NCBI GenBank assembly: GCA_020851555.1
Contig: JADZCM010000053.1
Span: forward strand, 1-62,024
Length of the DNA: 62,024 nucleotides
Source of the DNA: Bryobacterales bacterium
GTDB lineage: Bacteria > Acidobacteriota > Terriglobia > Bryobacterales > Bryobacteraceae
Reading direction: 5' to 3'
Shown: positions 17,038-26,267 of the stretch, piece by piece
Numbering within the stretch: position 1 is the stretch's first letter
How the letters are laid out: every line of letters begins with the position of its first letter
Translations under genes and position numbers: made by a program
The notes under the pieces: model-generated
Seen by the model: the letters and a program-made list of their open reading frames with translations, nothing else
Databases searched by the model: none
Told to the model about the DNA's origin: nothing

Positions 17038-18240
17038 TCATTTCCGCGCGGCTGCGGCGGAGCCGCGGTGGATACTGCTTTTCTGGCCGCACACGCGCTG
17101 GTACACCTCCACGGTCTCTCGCGCGCACGCATCCCACGAGAACCGCGCCGCGCGCTGCAATCCCTTGCGCCGCAGGAACTCTCGCATGTCCTCGTCGCTC
17201 AACGCCCGGGCCATCGCGGCGGCCATTCCGGCCGGATCATCGGCCGCCGCATACAGCGCAGCATCTCCCAGGACCTCGGGTATGGAGGAGTTGCGGGCAG
17301 CTACCACCGGCACCCCGCAGGCCATGGCTTCCAGGGGGGGTAGTCCAAAGCCTTCCTGGAGCGACGGGAAGGCGAACAGCGAGGCGGCATTGAAGATGAG
17401 CGCCAATTCCTCATCCGTCGGCGACAGTCTCCGCATTAACACCTGATCGGCGGCGCCGGAAGACACGGCGTGTTGCTCAAGGGGTGAGGAGAGCGCGCTG
17501 TGGCCCAGCAGGATCACCAACGGATACTCGCGGCGCAGAGGTTCCGGCAGCAGCGCGAACGCCGTGATCAATGTGTGAAGGTTCTTCCTGGGGTCCGCCG
17601 CGCCCATGGCGAAGATGTACTTCGGCGGCAGTTCGCACCTGGTCCGCGCTTCCTCGATCCGCGCGCGGTCGGCGACCACCCTGAAGGAGGGGCGAACCGC
17701 CTCGTAGGTAACGACTACCCTTTCACTGCGGAGGCGAAACGCCCCTACGATTTCCCTTTTCGAGGTTTCCGACACCGTAAGGATCGCGGATGCCTTTCGA
17801 ATCGCGAGCGTGGGGATCTTCCGGTAGTACAGGTGCATCAGCCGGCGCCGGGCCGAGTGCTTGCCAAAGCACGGGCCCTTATACGCAGCGTTCCATATCA
17901 TGTCGTGCACCGTGACCACGAGCGGGCACGGAAGGCGCAGAGGCGCGCTGAGACAGGGAGAGTGGAAGACATCCAAACGGTCCCGCACGGCGCGGCGGGC
18001 GAGCCGGACTTGCTCCCTCCATGGCATGCCAATGAGGGGGAAGTCGCCTGCCGTAGGATCGACGGTGAAGTTACCGCCTCTCGGCAGCACCGCGTCCTGG
18101 GCCGGCGGCCGGTCGACGTAAAGCACGTATTCATTCACGGGGTCGACGCGGTCCAGCGCCTCGATCAGGCACTCCGTGTAGGTCTTGAACCCGCCGTGCT
18201 GCGGGTGCGTCAGAAACCGGGCGTCGATGCCGATTCTCAC
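17038..18240 (-). CDS. Glycosyltransferase family 4 (mannosyltransferase-like)
   Basis: A 400-aa GT-B enzyme. The acceptor half opens with MRIGIDARFLTHPQHGGFKTYTECLIEAL (glycine loop) and includes VFHSPCLSAPL and VVTVHDMIWNA. The donor half carries YIFAMGAADPRKNLHTLITAF and the retaining E-x7-E motif SLQEGFGLPPLEAMACGVPVVA. This arrangement is typical of WbaZ/mannosyltransferase-type GT4 proteins. The start is GTG at 18240, giving a GTGA overlap with the stop of the GT2 at 18237-19118. A 50-bp gap follows before wzt's neighbour. The donor sugar is unknown. Confidence 0.88.
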   Translation of the reverse strand: MRIGIDARFLTHPQHGGFKTYTECLIEALDRVDPVNEYVLYVDRPPAQDAVLPRGGNFTVDPTAGDFPLIGMPWREQVRLARRAVRDRLDVFHSPCLSAPLRLPCPLVVTVHDMIWNAAYKGPCFGKHSARRRLMHLYYRKIPTLAIRKASAILTVSETSKREIVGAFRLRSERVVVTYEAVRPSFRVVADRARIEEARTRCELPPKYIFAMGAADPRKNLHTLITAFALLPEPLRREYPLVILLGHSALSSPLEQHAVSSGAADQVLMRRLSPTDEELALIFNAASLFAFPSLQEGFGLPPLEAMACGVPVVAARNSSIPEVLGDAALYAAADDPAGMAAAMARALSDEDMREFLRRKGLQRAARFSWDACARETVEVYQRVCGQKSSIHRGSAAAARK

Positions 18241-19118
18241 TTGATCTGCGTCCTCAGGCCGGACCAGAAAGCTGAAGTCAGCGCGGAAGGGCCTGCCAAT
18301 GTCGCGGCAGCAGCGGCCCGGCGAGCCGCCGTCGCCAGGCTAAGCCGTTCCAAATTCCACATCATGGAGGCGAAGTACGCGCGGCAGAGCCGGCCGCGCC
18401 AGTAGCTCGACTGCGCGGACGCCCGCAGGCGGGCGAAGGCGCCGGCCGCACGCAGCGCCTTCTCGCGCCCCCAACGGTCACGGCCACCCAGCGCCTTCCA
18501 CGGCGTGGTGCTGGTGCTCTCTCCCACCCGAACCTCGGCGACGAGCGCGGGAACGTGCGCGACTTCTCCCGACAGCGCCAGCCGCCGTCCTAAATCGCGG
18601 TCCTCCACCCCGAGCACCGCCTCCGAGATATCGAAGCCGCCGCAACGGAAGAAAGCTGCGGCGGACACCAGAGAGGCCTGGAGGGGGAGTCCTTCCCCGG
18701 CTACCAGCAACGCGGCGATAGGTCCGTTGAGTGGAGGACGAAACTCAGCGAGCAACCGTCCCGAGTCATCCACCGTGCGCCAGTCTCCGTGCAGCCATGG
18801 TGCTTCCGTGCTCTGGGCGGTGTTCCAGAACGCCTCCAGCGCTCCGGGCAGCAGGCGGTCATCATCGTCCAGGAAGTGCAGATACTTTCCCTTTGCAACC
18901 GCTGCGCCGGTGTTCCGTGCAACGCTGCGCTCCCGCCGGTTGGTATGGATGACCGTCACCCCCGGGACGCCGCTCCAGTCCTCCCGCAGCGGCCCGCCGG
19001 AATCGTTCACCACGATAACCTCGTGCTCATCGCGCGAGAAGCCCTGCTCCAGCACGCTCTCCACCGCCCGACGCAGGACGGGCCGGTTCACGGTTGGGAT
19101 GATGGTGGAGACGAACAT
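18237..19118 (-). CDS. Glycosyltransferase family 2
   Basis: A 293-aa inverting GT-A enzyme with VSTIIPTVNRPVLRRAVESVL, VIVVNDSGGPL (nucleotide-binding region), RSVARNTGAAVAKGKYLHFLDDDDRL (metal-site Asp cluster) and a GVEDRDLGRRLAL segment in the catalytic-base position. The last 60 residues are Ala/Arg-rich helices. The stop overlaps the GTG of the next GT4 gene by four bases, so the two transferases are probably made in equal amounts. Acceptor and donor are unknown. Confidence 0.87.
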   Translation of the reverse strand: MFVSTIIPTVNRPVLRRAVESVLEQGFSRDEHEVIVVNDSGGPLREDWSGVPGVTVIHTNRRERSVARNTGAAVAKGKYLHFLDDDDRLLPGALEAFWNTAQSTEAPWLHGDWRTVDDSGRLLAEFRPPLNGPIAALLVAGEGLPLQASLVSAAAFFRCGGFDISEAVLGVEDRDLGRRLALSGEVAHVPALVAEVRVGESTSTTPWKALGGRDRWGREKALRAAGAFARLRASAQSSYWRGRLCRAYFASMMWNLERLSLATAARRAAAAATLAGPSALTSAFWSGLRTQIK

Positions 19119-19125
19119 GAACCGT

Positions 19126-20370
19126 CTACTGTGCCTCCGTAAGATGGCCGGTGTTCGGTTCTTCGAGGCTGACAGACTGCATCCCCTTACCTCCGTATGC
19201 CCCGGCGGATTCGACCAGCCGCAGGAACCGGGGAACGACTACGCGTGAATCATATTGAGCCCGGACCAGCGAGTAGGCGTTCTCCGCGAGCCTCTCCCTC
19301 TCTTGCGCGTCACGCAGCAGAGCGGCCACGCACCGGGCGAACGCCCGCGGATCATCCGCAATCCTGAGATGAATACCGTCAGAGCCATCCAGTCCCTCGG
19401 CGCCTTTGGAGGTCGTCACAACCGGCGTCCCGAGCGCCATGGCTTCGAGGATCTTCAGCCGTGTTCCCCCGCCCTGCCGGATCGGTACGATGCTCACGGC
19501 CGACCGCCCAACCAGGGGGCGCACGTCGTCAACCCAGCCCGTGAATACCACGTCCGGATCCGCCGGACGGGGGAAAGACCCCGGATCGCCCGTCACCGTG
19601 AGCCTGGCTCCCGGGATCTCGGACTTGACGGCGGGGTAGACCTCGCGCAGGAACCAAAGCACGGCATCGTAGTTAGGCCGGTAGGACATGGGACCGCTGA
19701 AGATGAGGGAATCCTGGACGCGTTCTTTCGCCGGCGCTGGGAACAACGAGAGGTCGATTGTATTGGGAATGACATGCACCGATTGATAGTGCGGCACGGC
19801 CGCCGCGAGGAGCCGCCGTTCGGCTTCGGAGGCCACGGTGCAGGCCCGGAAGTGCCTCAGCAGGCGGCCGAGGTAGCTGCGATGCTTGGCCCACGCCAGC
19901 CTGTGCCGGAACGAGTTGTGGAGGCTGTCCGCCCCGCACGCCCACGGGCAGTACATCGCCAGCTCTTCTTCCTCCAGGATCGCGGGGATCCCCCGAAAAG
20001 CGCGGTAGTACGCACCCATCGAAAGCTGCGAGGCGATCACCAGGTCGAACTGCGTCTTCCCCACTGCCTGTCTGATCAAACCCTCCATTTCGCTGCTGTG
20101 GGTATACACGAGCGACCGGGGAGCGGTGCTGAAAAAACCGGCCAGCGAGCGGACGCTGCGCGGATTGAACTCCCGGTACCGGCAGACGCGGACCTCCTCG
20201 GGCGCCGGAGCCGGCAGAGCCGCGCAAGCCTCGCCCTCCCGGGCGCCGCGGAAGCTCAGCAGGGTCACGCGGTGGCGCTCGCACAAGCCCCGCAACAGGT
20301 TCAAGATACGAATCTTGGAACCGTTATCCGGGGGTTGCGGATACCAGCGTGATAAGAATAGGATTCTCAT
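19126..20370 (-). CDS. Glycosyltransferase family 4 (sugar transferase clade with 45056 and 46336)
   Basis: A 414-aa GT-B protein opening with MRILFLSRWYPQPPDNGSKIR, very similar to the openings of the genes at 46336 (MRILFLSQILPLPLDAGPKTR) and 45056. The clade resembles the sugar transferases found in exosortase/PEP-CTERM EPS loci. The donor half has SLIFSGPMSYRPNYDAVLWF, VVFTGWVDDVRPL and PIRQGGGTRLKILEAMALGTPVV, in which the RLKILEAMA motif replaces the more common EGFGL form. It overlaps the preceding gene (20367-20370) as ATGA. Three members of one clade in one locus implies gene duplication with presumed change of acceptor. Confidence 0.87.
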   Translation of the reverse strand: MRILFLSRWYPQPPDNGSKIRILNLLRGLCERHRVTLLSFRGAREGEACAALPAPAPEEVRVCRYREFNPRSVRSLAGFFSTAPRSLVYTHSSEMEGLIRQAVGKTQFDLVIASQLSMGAYYRAFRGIPAILEEEELAMYCPWACGADSLHNSFRHRLAWAKHRSYLGRLLRHFRACTVASEAERRLLAAAVPHYQSVHVIPNTIDLSLFPAPAKERVQDSLIFSGPMSYRPNYDAVLWFLREVYPAVKSEIPGARLTVTGDPGSFPRPADPDVVFTGWVDDVRPLVGRSAVSIVPIRQGGGTRLKILEAMALGTPVVTTSKGAEGLDGSDGIHLRIADDPRAFARCVAALLRDAQERERLAENAYSLVRAQYDSRVVVPRFLRLVESAGAYGGKGMQSVSLEEPNTGHLTEAQ

Positions 20371-21656
20371 CCGTTCCCGACGGCGCTCCCGGCCTGCCGC
20401 AGCTCACCTTCAGCCCGGCGCTGCCGGCCGCGTGTAATGCTGTGGAAGAGGCGATCCAGCGCCTCCGCACTGTGCCGCCAACTGTGCCCCTGCTCCGCCT
20501 CTAATCGTGCCTGCCGCCCCATCTCGACAACCCGCTCAGGGCTGCGGCTCAGCTCAACGATGGCGTCCACCAGCGCATCCTCGTCGTCCGGAGGCACAAT
20601 CAGGCCCGTGATTCCGTGGCGGATCAAAGAAGGCTGCCCGTCGCGGCCCGCGGCGATCGTCGCCAGCCCGGCGCTCTTGTAATCCAGCAGCTTGAGACCC
20701 GTGAACTCCTCGCGGCCCCGATACAGAGCGATGCCGGCGTCCGCCTGTTGGAGCAGCCGCAGCAGGGCGGCCATATCCAGATGGCCAGCAAACTTGACGC
20801 GCTGACCGATCCGCAGGCCGTTCACCGCCTGCTTCACTTCCTCTTCCACCACGCCTCTGCCGGCCAGCGACAGCCTGACGTCCGCTCCGCCGGCGGCGGC
20901 TCTGGCCACCGCGCGCACCAGCGACGGCAGGCTCTGCCAGGGATCAAACGACCCCACGTAGACCAGGTGGAGCGCCTCCTCCGGGGAACGCTGCTCACGG
21001 TAACAGCGCAGCTCCCTGCGAGAGAGAAGGTCCACTACCTCACTGCCGTTCTGGATAACCGACACCCTGGCGGGGTCTACCTTCCAGTTCTCCAAGTGCC
21101 GCTGACGCCACCCTTCGCCGGTGGCGACTGCGTGAGCGGCGCCGCGAGTCACCCGCCGCATCAGGCGCAAGGAGAGCTGCCGCTGGAGGCCGGCGATCGG
21201 GATCCCGAGCATCTCGTGCTCCCGCAGATGATCGCCGTTGATCTCCAGAACATGAGGGATTCCCAACCGCCCGGCGGCGATGTGCCCGCCCCCACCCATC
21301 CAACCCATCCGCTCGTAGAGGAGGTCGTACCCTTTCAGGGCATGCTCACAGGCCCGGGCGAAGCGCAGGTTATCGAAGAACGCGACGTACGGCAGCCGCA
21401 AGCGGGACTGGATTCCGCGCACACAACGCTCACCAAGCTTGAAGGGAACGCTGTCCGGCCAACCGGCGCACGCCGGCGAGAAGTGGACGAGATCGCCGCT
21501 CTTCCAGATGCGTTTGTCCAGGCAGGCCACCACCTGCACCTGGTGCCCGAGCCGCGCAAGGTGCCGGCAGGTTTGCAAGACATGGTTGGCCGGTCCGGAG
21601 GGGGCTTCCGCCCGGATATCCGGCACCCCGGCTTGCATCAGGTAACCTATCTTCAT
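20367..21656 (-). CDS. Glycosyltransferase family 4
   Basis: A 429-aa GT-B enzyme. The acceptor half shows MKIGYLMQAGVPDIRAEAPSGPANHVLQTCRHLARLGHQVQVV and ERMGWMGGGGHIAAGRLGIPHVLEINGD. The donor half has HLVYVGSFDPWQSLPSLVRAV, VKFAGHLDMAALLRLLQQADAGIALY and GLKLLDYKSAGLATIA, the KLLDY version of the donor motif. It ends with a basic Arg/Gln-rich tail and an ATGA overlap with the next gene. The sequence style matches the WcaL/WbdB-like EPS glycosyltransferases; specificity is unknown. Confidence 0.87.
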   Translation of the reverse strand: MKIGYLMQAGVPDIRAEAPSGPANHVLQTCRHLARLGHQVQVVACLDKRIWKSGDLVHFSPACAGWPDSVPFKLGERCVRGIQSRLRLPYVAFFDNLRFARACEHALKGYDLLYERMGWMGGGGHIAAGRLGIPHVLEINGDHLREHEMLGIPIAGLQRQLSLRLMRRVTRGAAHAVATGEGWRQRHLENWKVDPARVSVIQNGSEVVDLLSRRELRCYREQRSPEEALHLVYVGSFDPWQSLPSLVRAVARAAAGGADVRLSLAGRGVVEEEVKQAVNGLRIGQRVKFAGHLDMAALLRLLQQADAGIALYRGREEFTGLKLLDYKSAGLATIAAGRDGQPSLIRHGITGLIVPPDDEDALVDAIVELSRSPERVVEMGRQARLEAEQGHSWRHSAEALDRLFHSITRGRQRRAEGELRQAGSAVGNG

Positions 21657-21714
21657 TGCGAACAGAAGCCGCCGTGCCCCGCCCGCCGGCGGAAGCCGCC
21701 GTTCAAAGGGACTC

Positions 21715-22668
21715 TCATAGCTTCACCGGGCCGCCCCAGCGCCGGAGGAGGAAGTCGGTACACCCGCGGCACATGGCGTGGCGGTGCGCGCGCATCGAAC
21801 GCCACTTCGGCCGGACGGTCCAGCTCACCACGGTTCGCGCAACCTGCAGGCACGCTCCCAACCAGACCCGCAGGGGTGCGCCATGCTTGGCGAGCGTGAG
21901 AAAGCGGTTGCGTGTCGAGTAGTAGGTGACATACGGGGCGGGCCGGTAATTCCGCTGCACCCCCTTATGCCACAGCTTCGCTTTGGGGACGTGGACGATC
22001 CGCCAGCCAGCTCGCGCCGCTCGCAGGCACCACTCCGTCTCCTCCCAATAGAGGAAATACCTCTCGTCGATCCCGCCCACCTGCTCCACCACGGCGCGGC
22101 GTACCAGGATCCCGCAGCCCGAGATCCACCGGACGGGGTGCGGATCCCGGAACTGACCGGTGTCCGTCTCATTCACGCCGAGGTGTACCGACTCCCAGTG
22201 CGGCCCCAAAGCGCCGCCCGCCGATTGGATGACACCCGGCTCGTCGTGGTGGTAGACCATCGGTCCGAGCACGCCAATGGTTGGGTCGCTCTCGCCGATT
22301 TCCACCAGGCGCTCCAGGCAGTCCTGGTCAAAGACCACATCCTCGTTGAGCACGAATATCCAGTCCGCGCCCCGCGCCAGCGCCGCCGCAATCCCCACGT
22401 TGTTGTTGCCGGCATAGCCGCGATTCTCCGTCAGCTCAATGATCTCCACGGCCGGAAACCGCGCCCGAATCCGCTCCACCGAGCCGTCCGTAGAGGCATT
22501 GTCCAGAACGATCGCCCTCTGCGTCCTGTACGAACTGGCCGACAACGACTCCAGGCACTGCAGGGTGTCCGGGCAGCGGTTGCTGTTCAGCACGACGCTG
22601 ACAACCAGAGGCTCCTTCACCGCCGTCCGGTCCGGTGTCCGCCCCGCGCTGTAAGTGCTGGTGGCCAT
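21715..22668 (-). CDS. Glycosyltransferase family 2 (WbbL-like)
   Basis: A 317-aa GT2 with VVSVVLNSNRCPDTLQCLESL, VLDNASTDGSVERI, ELTENRGYAGNNNVGIA, VLNEDVVFD (metal site), WISGCGILVRR and YFLYWEETEWCLRAARAGW with the ED-type base. It is the same clade as the transferase at 1644-2597. The open frame extends upstream to 22785, but those 39 codons are read from inside the epimerase gene. I place the start at the ATG 22668, five bases after the epimerase stop, with TAGG ahead of it. The C-terminal 60 residues are basic and may lie along the membrane. Confidence 0.88.
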   Translation of the reverse strand: MATSTYSAGRTPDRTAVKEPLVVSVVLNSNRCPDTLQCLESLSASSYRTQRAIVLDNASTDGSVERIRARFPAVEIIELTENRGYAGNNNVGIAAALARGADWIFVLNEDVVFDQDCLERLVEIGESDPTIGVLGPMVYHHDEPGVIQSAGGALGPHWESVHLGVNETDTGQFRDPHPVRWISGCGILVRRAVVEQVGGIDERYFLYWEETEWCLRAARAGWRIVHVPKAKLWHKGVQRNYRPAPYVTYYSTRNRFLTLAKHGAPLRVWLGACLQVARTVVSWTVRPKWRSMRAHRHAMCRGCTDFLLRRWGGPVKL

Positions 22669-22673
22669 ATCGC

Positions 22674-23690
22674 CTACCGGCTGACCGCCTCGGAGTGCAG
22701 GTCGTGCCACGCCTCCGGGAACCGCTCCCAAACCTCGATCTCCCCGAACGGCTTCCCTGCCCGCGCGCCGTGCTCCTTCACCCACGCGGCCATCCGGCGC
22801 AGCCCCTCCTCCAGTTCCACTGCCGAGCGGCCGGGGAACAGCCGGTTCACCTTATCGTGGGAGGAGAAGGCATGCAGCACTTCCTGCCGGGCAGGCAGGT
22901 AACGGATCGACGGGCTGGCGCCCATGGCGCGGGCGACGGCGGCGGCCAACTGGTTCACGGTGCAGGGCTGATCGGCGCCGATGTTGAAAACCTGGCCGTA
23001 GGCTTCCGGGGCTTCCACCGACTGCGCGATGAGCGGCGCGACGTCGCCGATGTAACTGAACGCCCGGCTCTGGCTGCCATCCCCGAAGACGGACATCGGC
23101 TTCCCCTGGAGAATCTGGTTCATGAAGATGCCAACCACGTTGCGGTACCGGTCTCCGATGTTCTGCCGCTCGCCGTACACGTTGTGCGGCCGGAAGATGA
23201 TGTATTCCAACCCGAACAGCTTCTTAGAGACCCGCAGTTCCTGCTCGACGGCAAGCTTGGCGATCCCGTACGGGTCCTCCGGTTCCGCGCGCGACTCCTC
23301 GGTCATGGGCAGCTCCGGGCATTCGCCGTACACCGCAATCGAGGAGGTGAAGACGAAGCACTTGACGTGCGAGCGTACGGAAGCGTTCAGCAGGTTCACG
23401 CTGCCCAGCAGGTTGTTGGTGTAGTTGAACCGCTTGATGAAGTGGCTCAGGCCCTCCGCCGCGTAGGCGGCGAGGTGGAACACGTAGTCGAACTTGTCTT
23501 CCGAGAACAAACGGTCGACCAGCGCCACGTCGTTGATGCTTCCCTCGACAAACCTGGCGGCGGACGGCACGTTCGCCAGGAAACCGCCGCTGAGATCATC
23601 CAGGACGGTCACCCGGTAACCTCGTCCGATCAAATGATCCGCGACGTGCGATCCAATGAAACCGGCCCCGCCCGTGACGAGTGCGTTCAT
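22674..23690 (-). CDS. NAD-dependent epimerase/dehydratase (UDP-glucose 4-epimerase-like)
   Basis: A 338-aa extended SDR. The Rossmann motif is VTGGAGFIGSHVADHL, the catalytic Ser is in FTSSIAVYGE, and the Tyr/Lys pair is in DPYGIAKLAVE. The RPHNVYGERQNIGDRYRNVVGIF segment and the C-terminal GRSAVELEEGLRRMAAWV helix are typical of GalE/WbpP-type nucleotide-sugar epimerases. It would epimerise or dehydrate a UDP- or GDP-sugar in the cytoplasm. It is followed after 5 bp by a GT2 and preceded after 21 bp by a GT4. The exact substrate cannot be deduced. Confidence 0.88.
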   Translation of the reverse strand: MNALVTGGAGFIGSHVADHLIGRGYRVTVLDDLSGGFLANVPSAARFVEGSINDVALVDRLFSEDKFDYVFHLAAYAAEGLSHFIKRFNYTNNLLGSVNLLNASVRSHVKCFVFTSSIAVYGECPELPMTEESRAEPEDPYGIAKLAVEQELRVSKKLFGLEYIIFRPHNVYGERQNIGDRYRNVVGIFMNQILQGKPMSVFGDGSQSRAFSYIGDVAPLIAQSVEAPEAYGQVFNIGADQPCTVNQLAAAVARAMGASPSIRYLPARQEVLHAFSSHDKVNRLFPGRSAVELEEGLRRMAAWVKEHGARAGKPFGEIEVWERFPEAWHDLHSEAVSR

Positions 23691-23711
23691 TCTATCTATC
23701 CTCCGGCAACC

Positions 23712-25094
23712 TCACACACAGCACTGCTGCACCGGCGACGTGCGCCGCCCGGCACCCAGGGCACGGTAGATGGACTCCACTTCTCCGGCCTCCTGGCTGC
23801 TGGTCTTGACCGCGGGCGCGTTCGCCCGCAGACGTTCCAGGAGCGCCCTGTCTCTGGCCAGACGCGACATTTGGGCAGCCAGGCCGGCGGCGTCTCCCCG
23901 CCCGAACAGCAGGCCCGTGGATTCGTGCGCCACCATTTCTTTCATGCCGCCGAGATCCGTTGCAATCACCGGAGTCCGTGTGGCATACGCTTCCTGTATC
24001 GCCAGCGGCGCGTTTTCGTACCACAGGGAGGGCACCACCAGGACATCGATACCCTCGAACACTCGCGCCATACCTCCGCGGTCGAACGCGCCATGGAAGA
24101 ACACTCCGTTTTCCGCCGCGCTCTCCCGCTGAAGCCGGCCCGCGTAGGCGGCGTCCAGCGTCAGATCCCCCCAGACGTGAAGCTCGGCACAGCCGCCGAG
24201 ACCCGCCATCCGGAAGGCCTGCGTAAGCAGGTGAACACCCTTGATCTCGACGATCTGTCCGATGTACCCGAACCGCAGCGAAGCGCTCTCCGTCTTTCCC
24301 CGGTAGCCGCTTAACCAGGCCAGGTCATGGCCGGGCGGGAGAAACTCCACGGGGACCGGCGTTCGCTCCCGATACATCCCCTGCAAAAAGCGGGAGTGGG
24401 CGATCACCCGTGCGGACATGCCGAGCACCTCTTCGAGCGTGCGCTTCCGGTCATTGACATCCAGGAGCATGCCTCGCAGTCCGCGGCGCCCCGACACTGC
24501 CGGAGTCCGGGCGACCTTATCCCAGAAGCCGGGCCTCAGCGGAGCCGGAATCGCCAGGTTGGTTGCGCGAAAGAGCCGGGAACCTGAACAGAGACACGCC
24601 TGGCAGGTCCACCCGCTGGTATTGCCGTCGCACAGGCTCTTGTCCGGCTTCAACAACTGGACCGACGGGCACAGGAACCAGAAATCCATGAGCGTCAGAA
24701 CGCACGGTATGTTCGCCCGGCTGGACGCGCGCACCACTCCGGCGCCCAGGGTCATCAGCGAGGTAGCGTGCAGGACGTCCGGCCGCCGCATCCGGAGGAA
24801 GCGGTCCAGCCACTCCTCGACCGGGCGGCTGTCGTAAAGCACGCGGTTGGGATCGGCGGCTTTTGACCAGTTGAGGTGAATACGGTGCACCGGGATGCCG
24901 TCCAGGGCGTCCTCTGTCACTCCGTTCCAGTAGTTCTCGCCGCTCTCCCAGTCTTCGGCGCATAGCAATGTCACGCGATTCCCGCGCGCCGTGAGAGCCT
25001 TCGCCAAGGCGAGGGTGTAGTTCTCCGTTCCGGCCCTGCGCCGTGGCGGCAGGAAGTGAGAGACGAGCAGTATGTTCAGCGCTTCGTTGGTCAC
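23712..25094 (-). CDS. Glycosyltransferase family 4 with cysteine-rich insert
   Basis: A 460-aa GT-B enzyme opening LNILLVSHFLPPRRRAGTENYTLALAKAL. The donor half includes LRFGYIGQIVEIKGVHLLTQAF, the VPSLWYENAPLAIQEAYATRTPVIATD motif (E-x7-E) and MVAHESTGLLF. About residues 140-175 contain an insert with several Cys, including TCQACLCSG and a FLCPS upstream. This insert is common in one GT4 subgroup from environmental bacteria and could bind a metal. The protein also ends in QQCCV. The neighbours are an epimerase and a GT2, with only 4 bp to the latter. Confidence 0.87.
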   Translation of the reverse strand: MTNEALNILLVSHFLPPRRRAGTENYTLALAKALTARGNRVTLLCAEDWESGENYWNGVTEDALDGIPVHRIHLNWSKAADPNRVLYDSRPVEEWLDRFLRMRRPDVLHATSLMTLGAGVVRASSRANIPCVLTLMDFWFLCPSVQLLKPDKSLCDGNTSGWTCQACLCSGSRLFRATNLAIPAPLRPGFWDKVARTPAVSGRRGLRGMLLDVNDRKRTLEEVLGMSARVIAHSRFLQGMYRERTPVPVEFLPPGHDLAWLSGYRGKTESASLRFGYIGQIVEIKGVHLLTQAFRMAGLGGCAELHVWGDLTLDAAYAGRLQRESAAENGVFFHGAFDRGGMARVFEGIDVLVVPSLWYENAPLAIQEAYATRTPVIATDLGGMKEMVAHESTGLLFGRGDAAGLAAQMSRLARDRALLERLRANAPAVKTSSQEAGEVESIYRALGAGRRTSPVQQCCV

Positions 25095-25098
25095 GTCT

Positions 25099-26211
25099 CT
25101 AGCGTGCCGGACTGGCCGCTCCGGATTTCCGTTTCACATCCCAAAAAGGGTCTGCCGGTTGGGGACCGCCCCGGCCGGCTCTTCTGACTTCCAGGGCTCG
25201 CCGGCAAAGCCCGGGCGCCGCCGGGAACAAAGCTCCAAGCATTGCGGCCCGCAGGTCTCGCGGGTTCAATTCACGGGCCTTTTCCAGCCACTCTTTCACC
25301 GCCGCCGGGTCTCCGCCTCTTAAGATTGCCTCGCTGGCCATGAGCCGCAGCAGGCGGGCCTGCTCCCCACGGGGAAGGGCCTGGAACTCGGCCCAGCCGG
25401 TCACCTCGGATTGCGCGGCCGGTTGCCCGGCGAGCAGGTTGACCAGCAGATCGTAAAAAACGGCGGCGCGCGTCCCGACGGAGCAACGTTTGAAACCATC
25501 CATCCGGATCGCCTTCCGGCGGCACTTCGCCATGTCGGCGGACCGCTTGGCGTGCCCCACCGACACCGTTATGTTCGTGTCGTGCAGACGGTAGAGGCAG
25601 GTCGGCCGGTCGACGTAGGCGAAACGGGCTCTCTCGGAGAAACGCGTGAAGAAGTCCCAGTCCGGGCCGATCGTGATGGAGGTGTCGAACAACAGACCCA
25701 GTTCCTCCGCCAGCCGCCTTCGAAGCACGACGCATAGGGGAGGGCCCAGCATGGAGGACGAGTAAACCACCTGTTCGAAAATGCACCCCTCGGCAGGCTG
25801 CAGACGCCGGCTTGAGAGCGTCTGAAGCACCGTTCCAGATTGATCGCAATAGTACCCATCCGAATATGCCGCGTCCAGGGAGGGGTCCGAACGAAGACGC
25901 CCGACAATCACCTCCAGGTGCTCCGGGTAGTATGCGTCGTCGGTATCGAGGAAGGAGACAAACTCCCCTTTCATGTGGCGCAGCGCCGTGTTGCGCGCCG
26001 CGGCTTCGCCTCCATTGGGCTGGTCGATCACCCGGATTCTCGCATCCGTGAAGCCTCTGGCGATCTCCGCGGTGCCGTCCGTCGAGCCGTCATTGACGAT
26101 GAGCAGTTCCCAATCCGGATAGTGTTGCCCGAGTGCGCTCTCGATGGCCTGCCGGATGTGGCGCTCGGCGTTATACGCCGGCATCATCACGCTGACCAGC
26201 CCTGGCTGCAT
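25099..26211 (-). CDS. Glycosyltransferase family 2
   Basis: A 370-aa GT2 with VSVMMPAYNAERHIRQAIESAL, IVNDGSTDGTAEIA, QPNGGEAAARNTALRHMKGE, SFLDTDDAYYPEHLE (metal site) and a PDWDFFTRFSERARF segment. Residues about 270-370 are a helical extension. The frame is open upstream to 26355, but those codons fall within the epimerase gene. The ATG at 26211 begins the protein at the first conserved residues, although the ribosome binding site there is weak. The 56 bp between this start and the preceding stop contain no better candidate. Confidence 0.85.
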   Translation of the reverse strand: MQPGLVSVMMPAYNAERHIRQAIESALGQHYPDWELLIVNDGSTDGTAEIARGFTDARIRVIDQPNGGEAAARNTALRHMKGEFVSFLDTDDAYYPEHLEVIVGRLRSDPSLDAAYSDGYYCDQSGTVLQTLSSRRLQPAEGCIFEQVVYSSSMLGPPLCVVLRRRLAEELGLLFDTSITIGPDWDFFTRFSERARFAYVDRPTCLYRLHDTNITVSVGHAKRSADMAKCRRKAIRMDGFKRCSVGTRAAVFYDLLVNLLAGQPAAQSEVTGWAEFQALPRGEQARLLRLMASEAILRGGDPAAVKEWLEKARELNPRDLRAAMLGALFPAAPGLCRRALEVRRAGRGGPQPADPFWDVKRKSGAASPAR

Positions 26212-26267
26212 TTGGTGTGTCAAGCGAAGAGGGTGATGGTTCGCCGTTTCCCGGAATTGCGGGTGAA

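Noticed and set aside
15731..17446. 571-codon plus-strand open frame across Wzm/Wzt
   Set aside because: No recognisable protein features; Wzt motifs on the minus strand are intact, so this is a GC-driven antisense frame.
22635..24314. 559-codon plus-strand open frame across an epimerase and a GT4
   Set aside because: Composition and lack of motifs mark it as a shadow of the two minus-strand genes.
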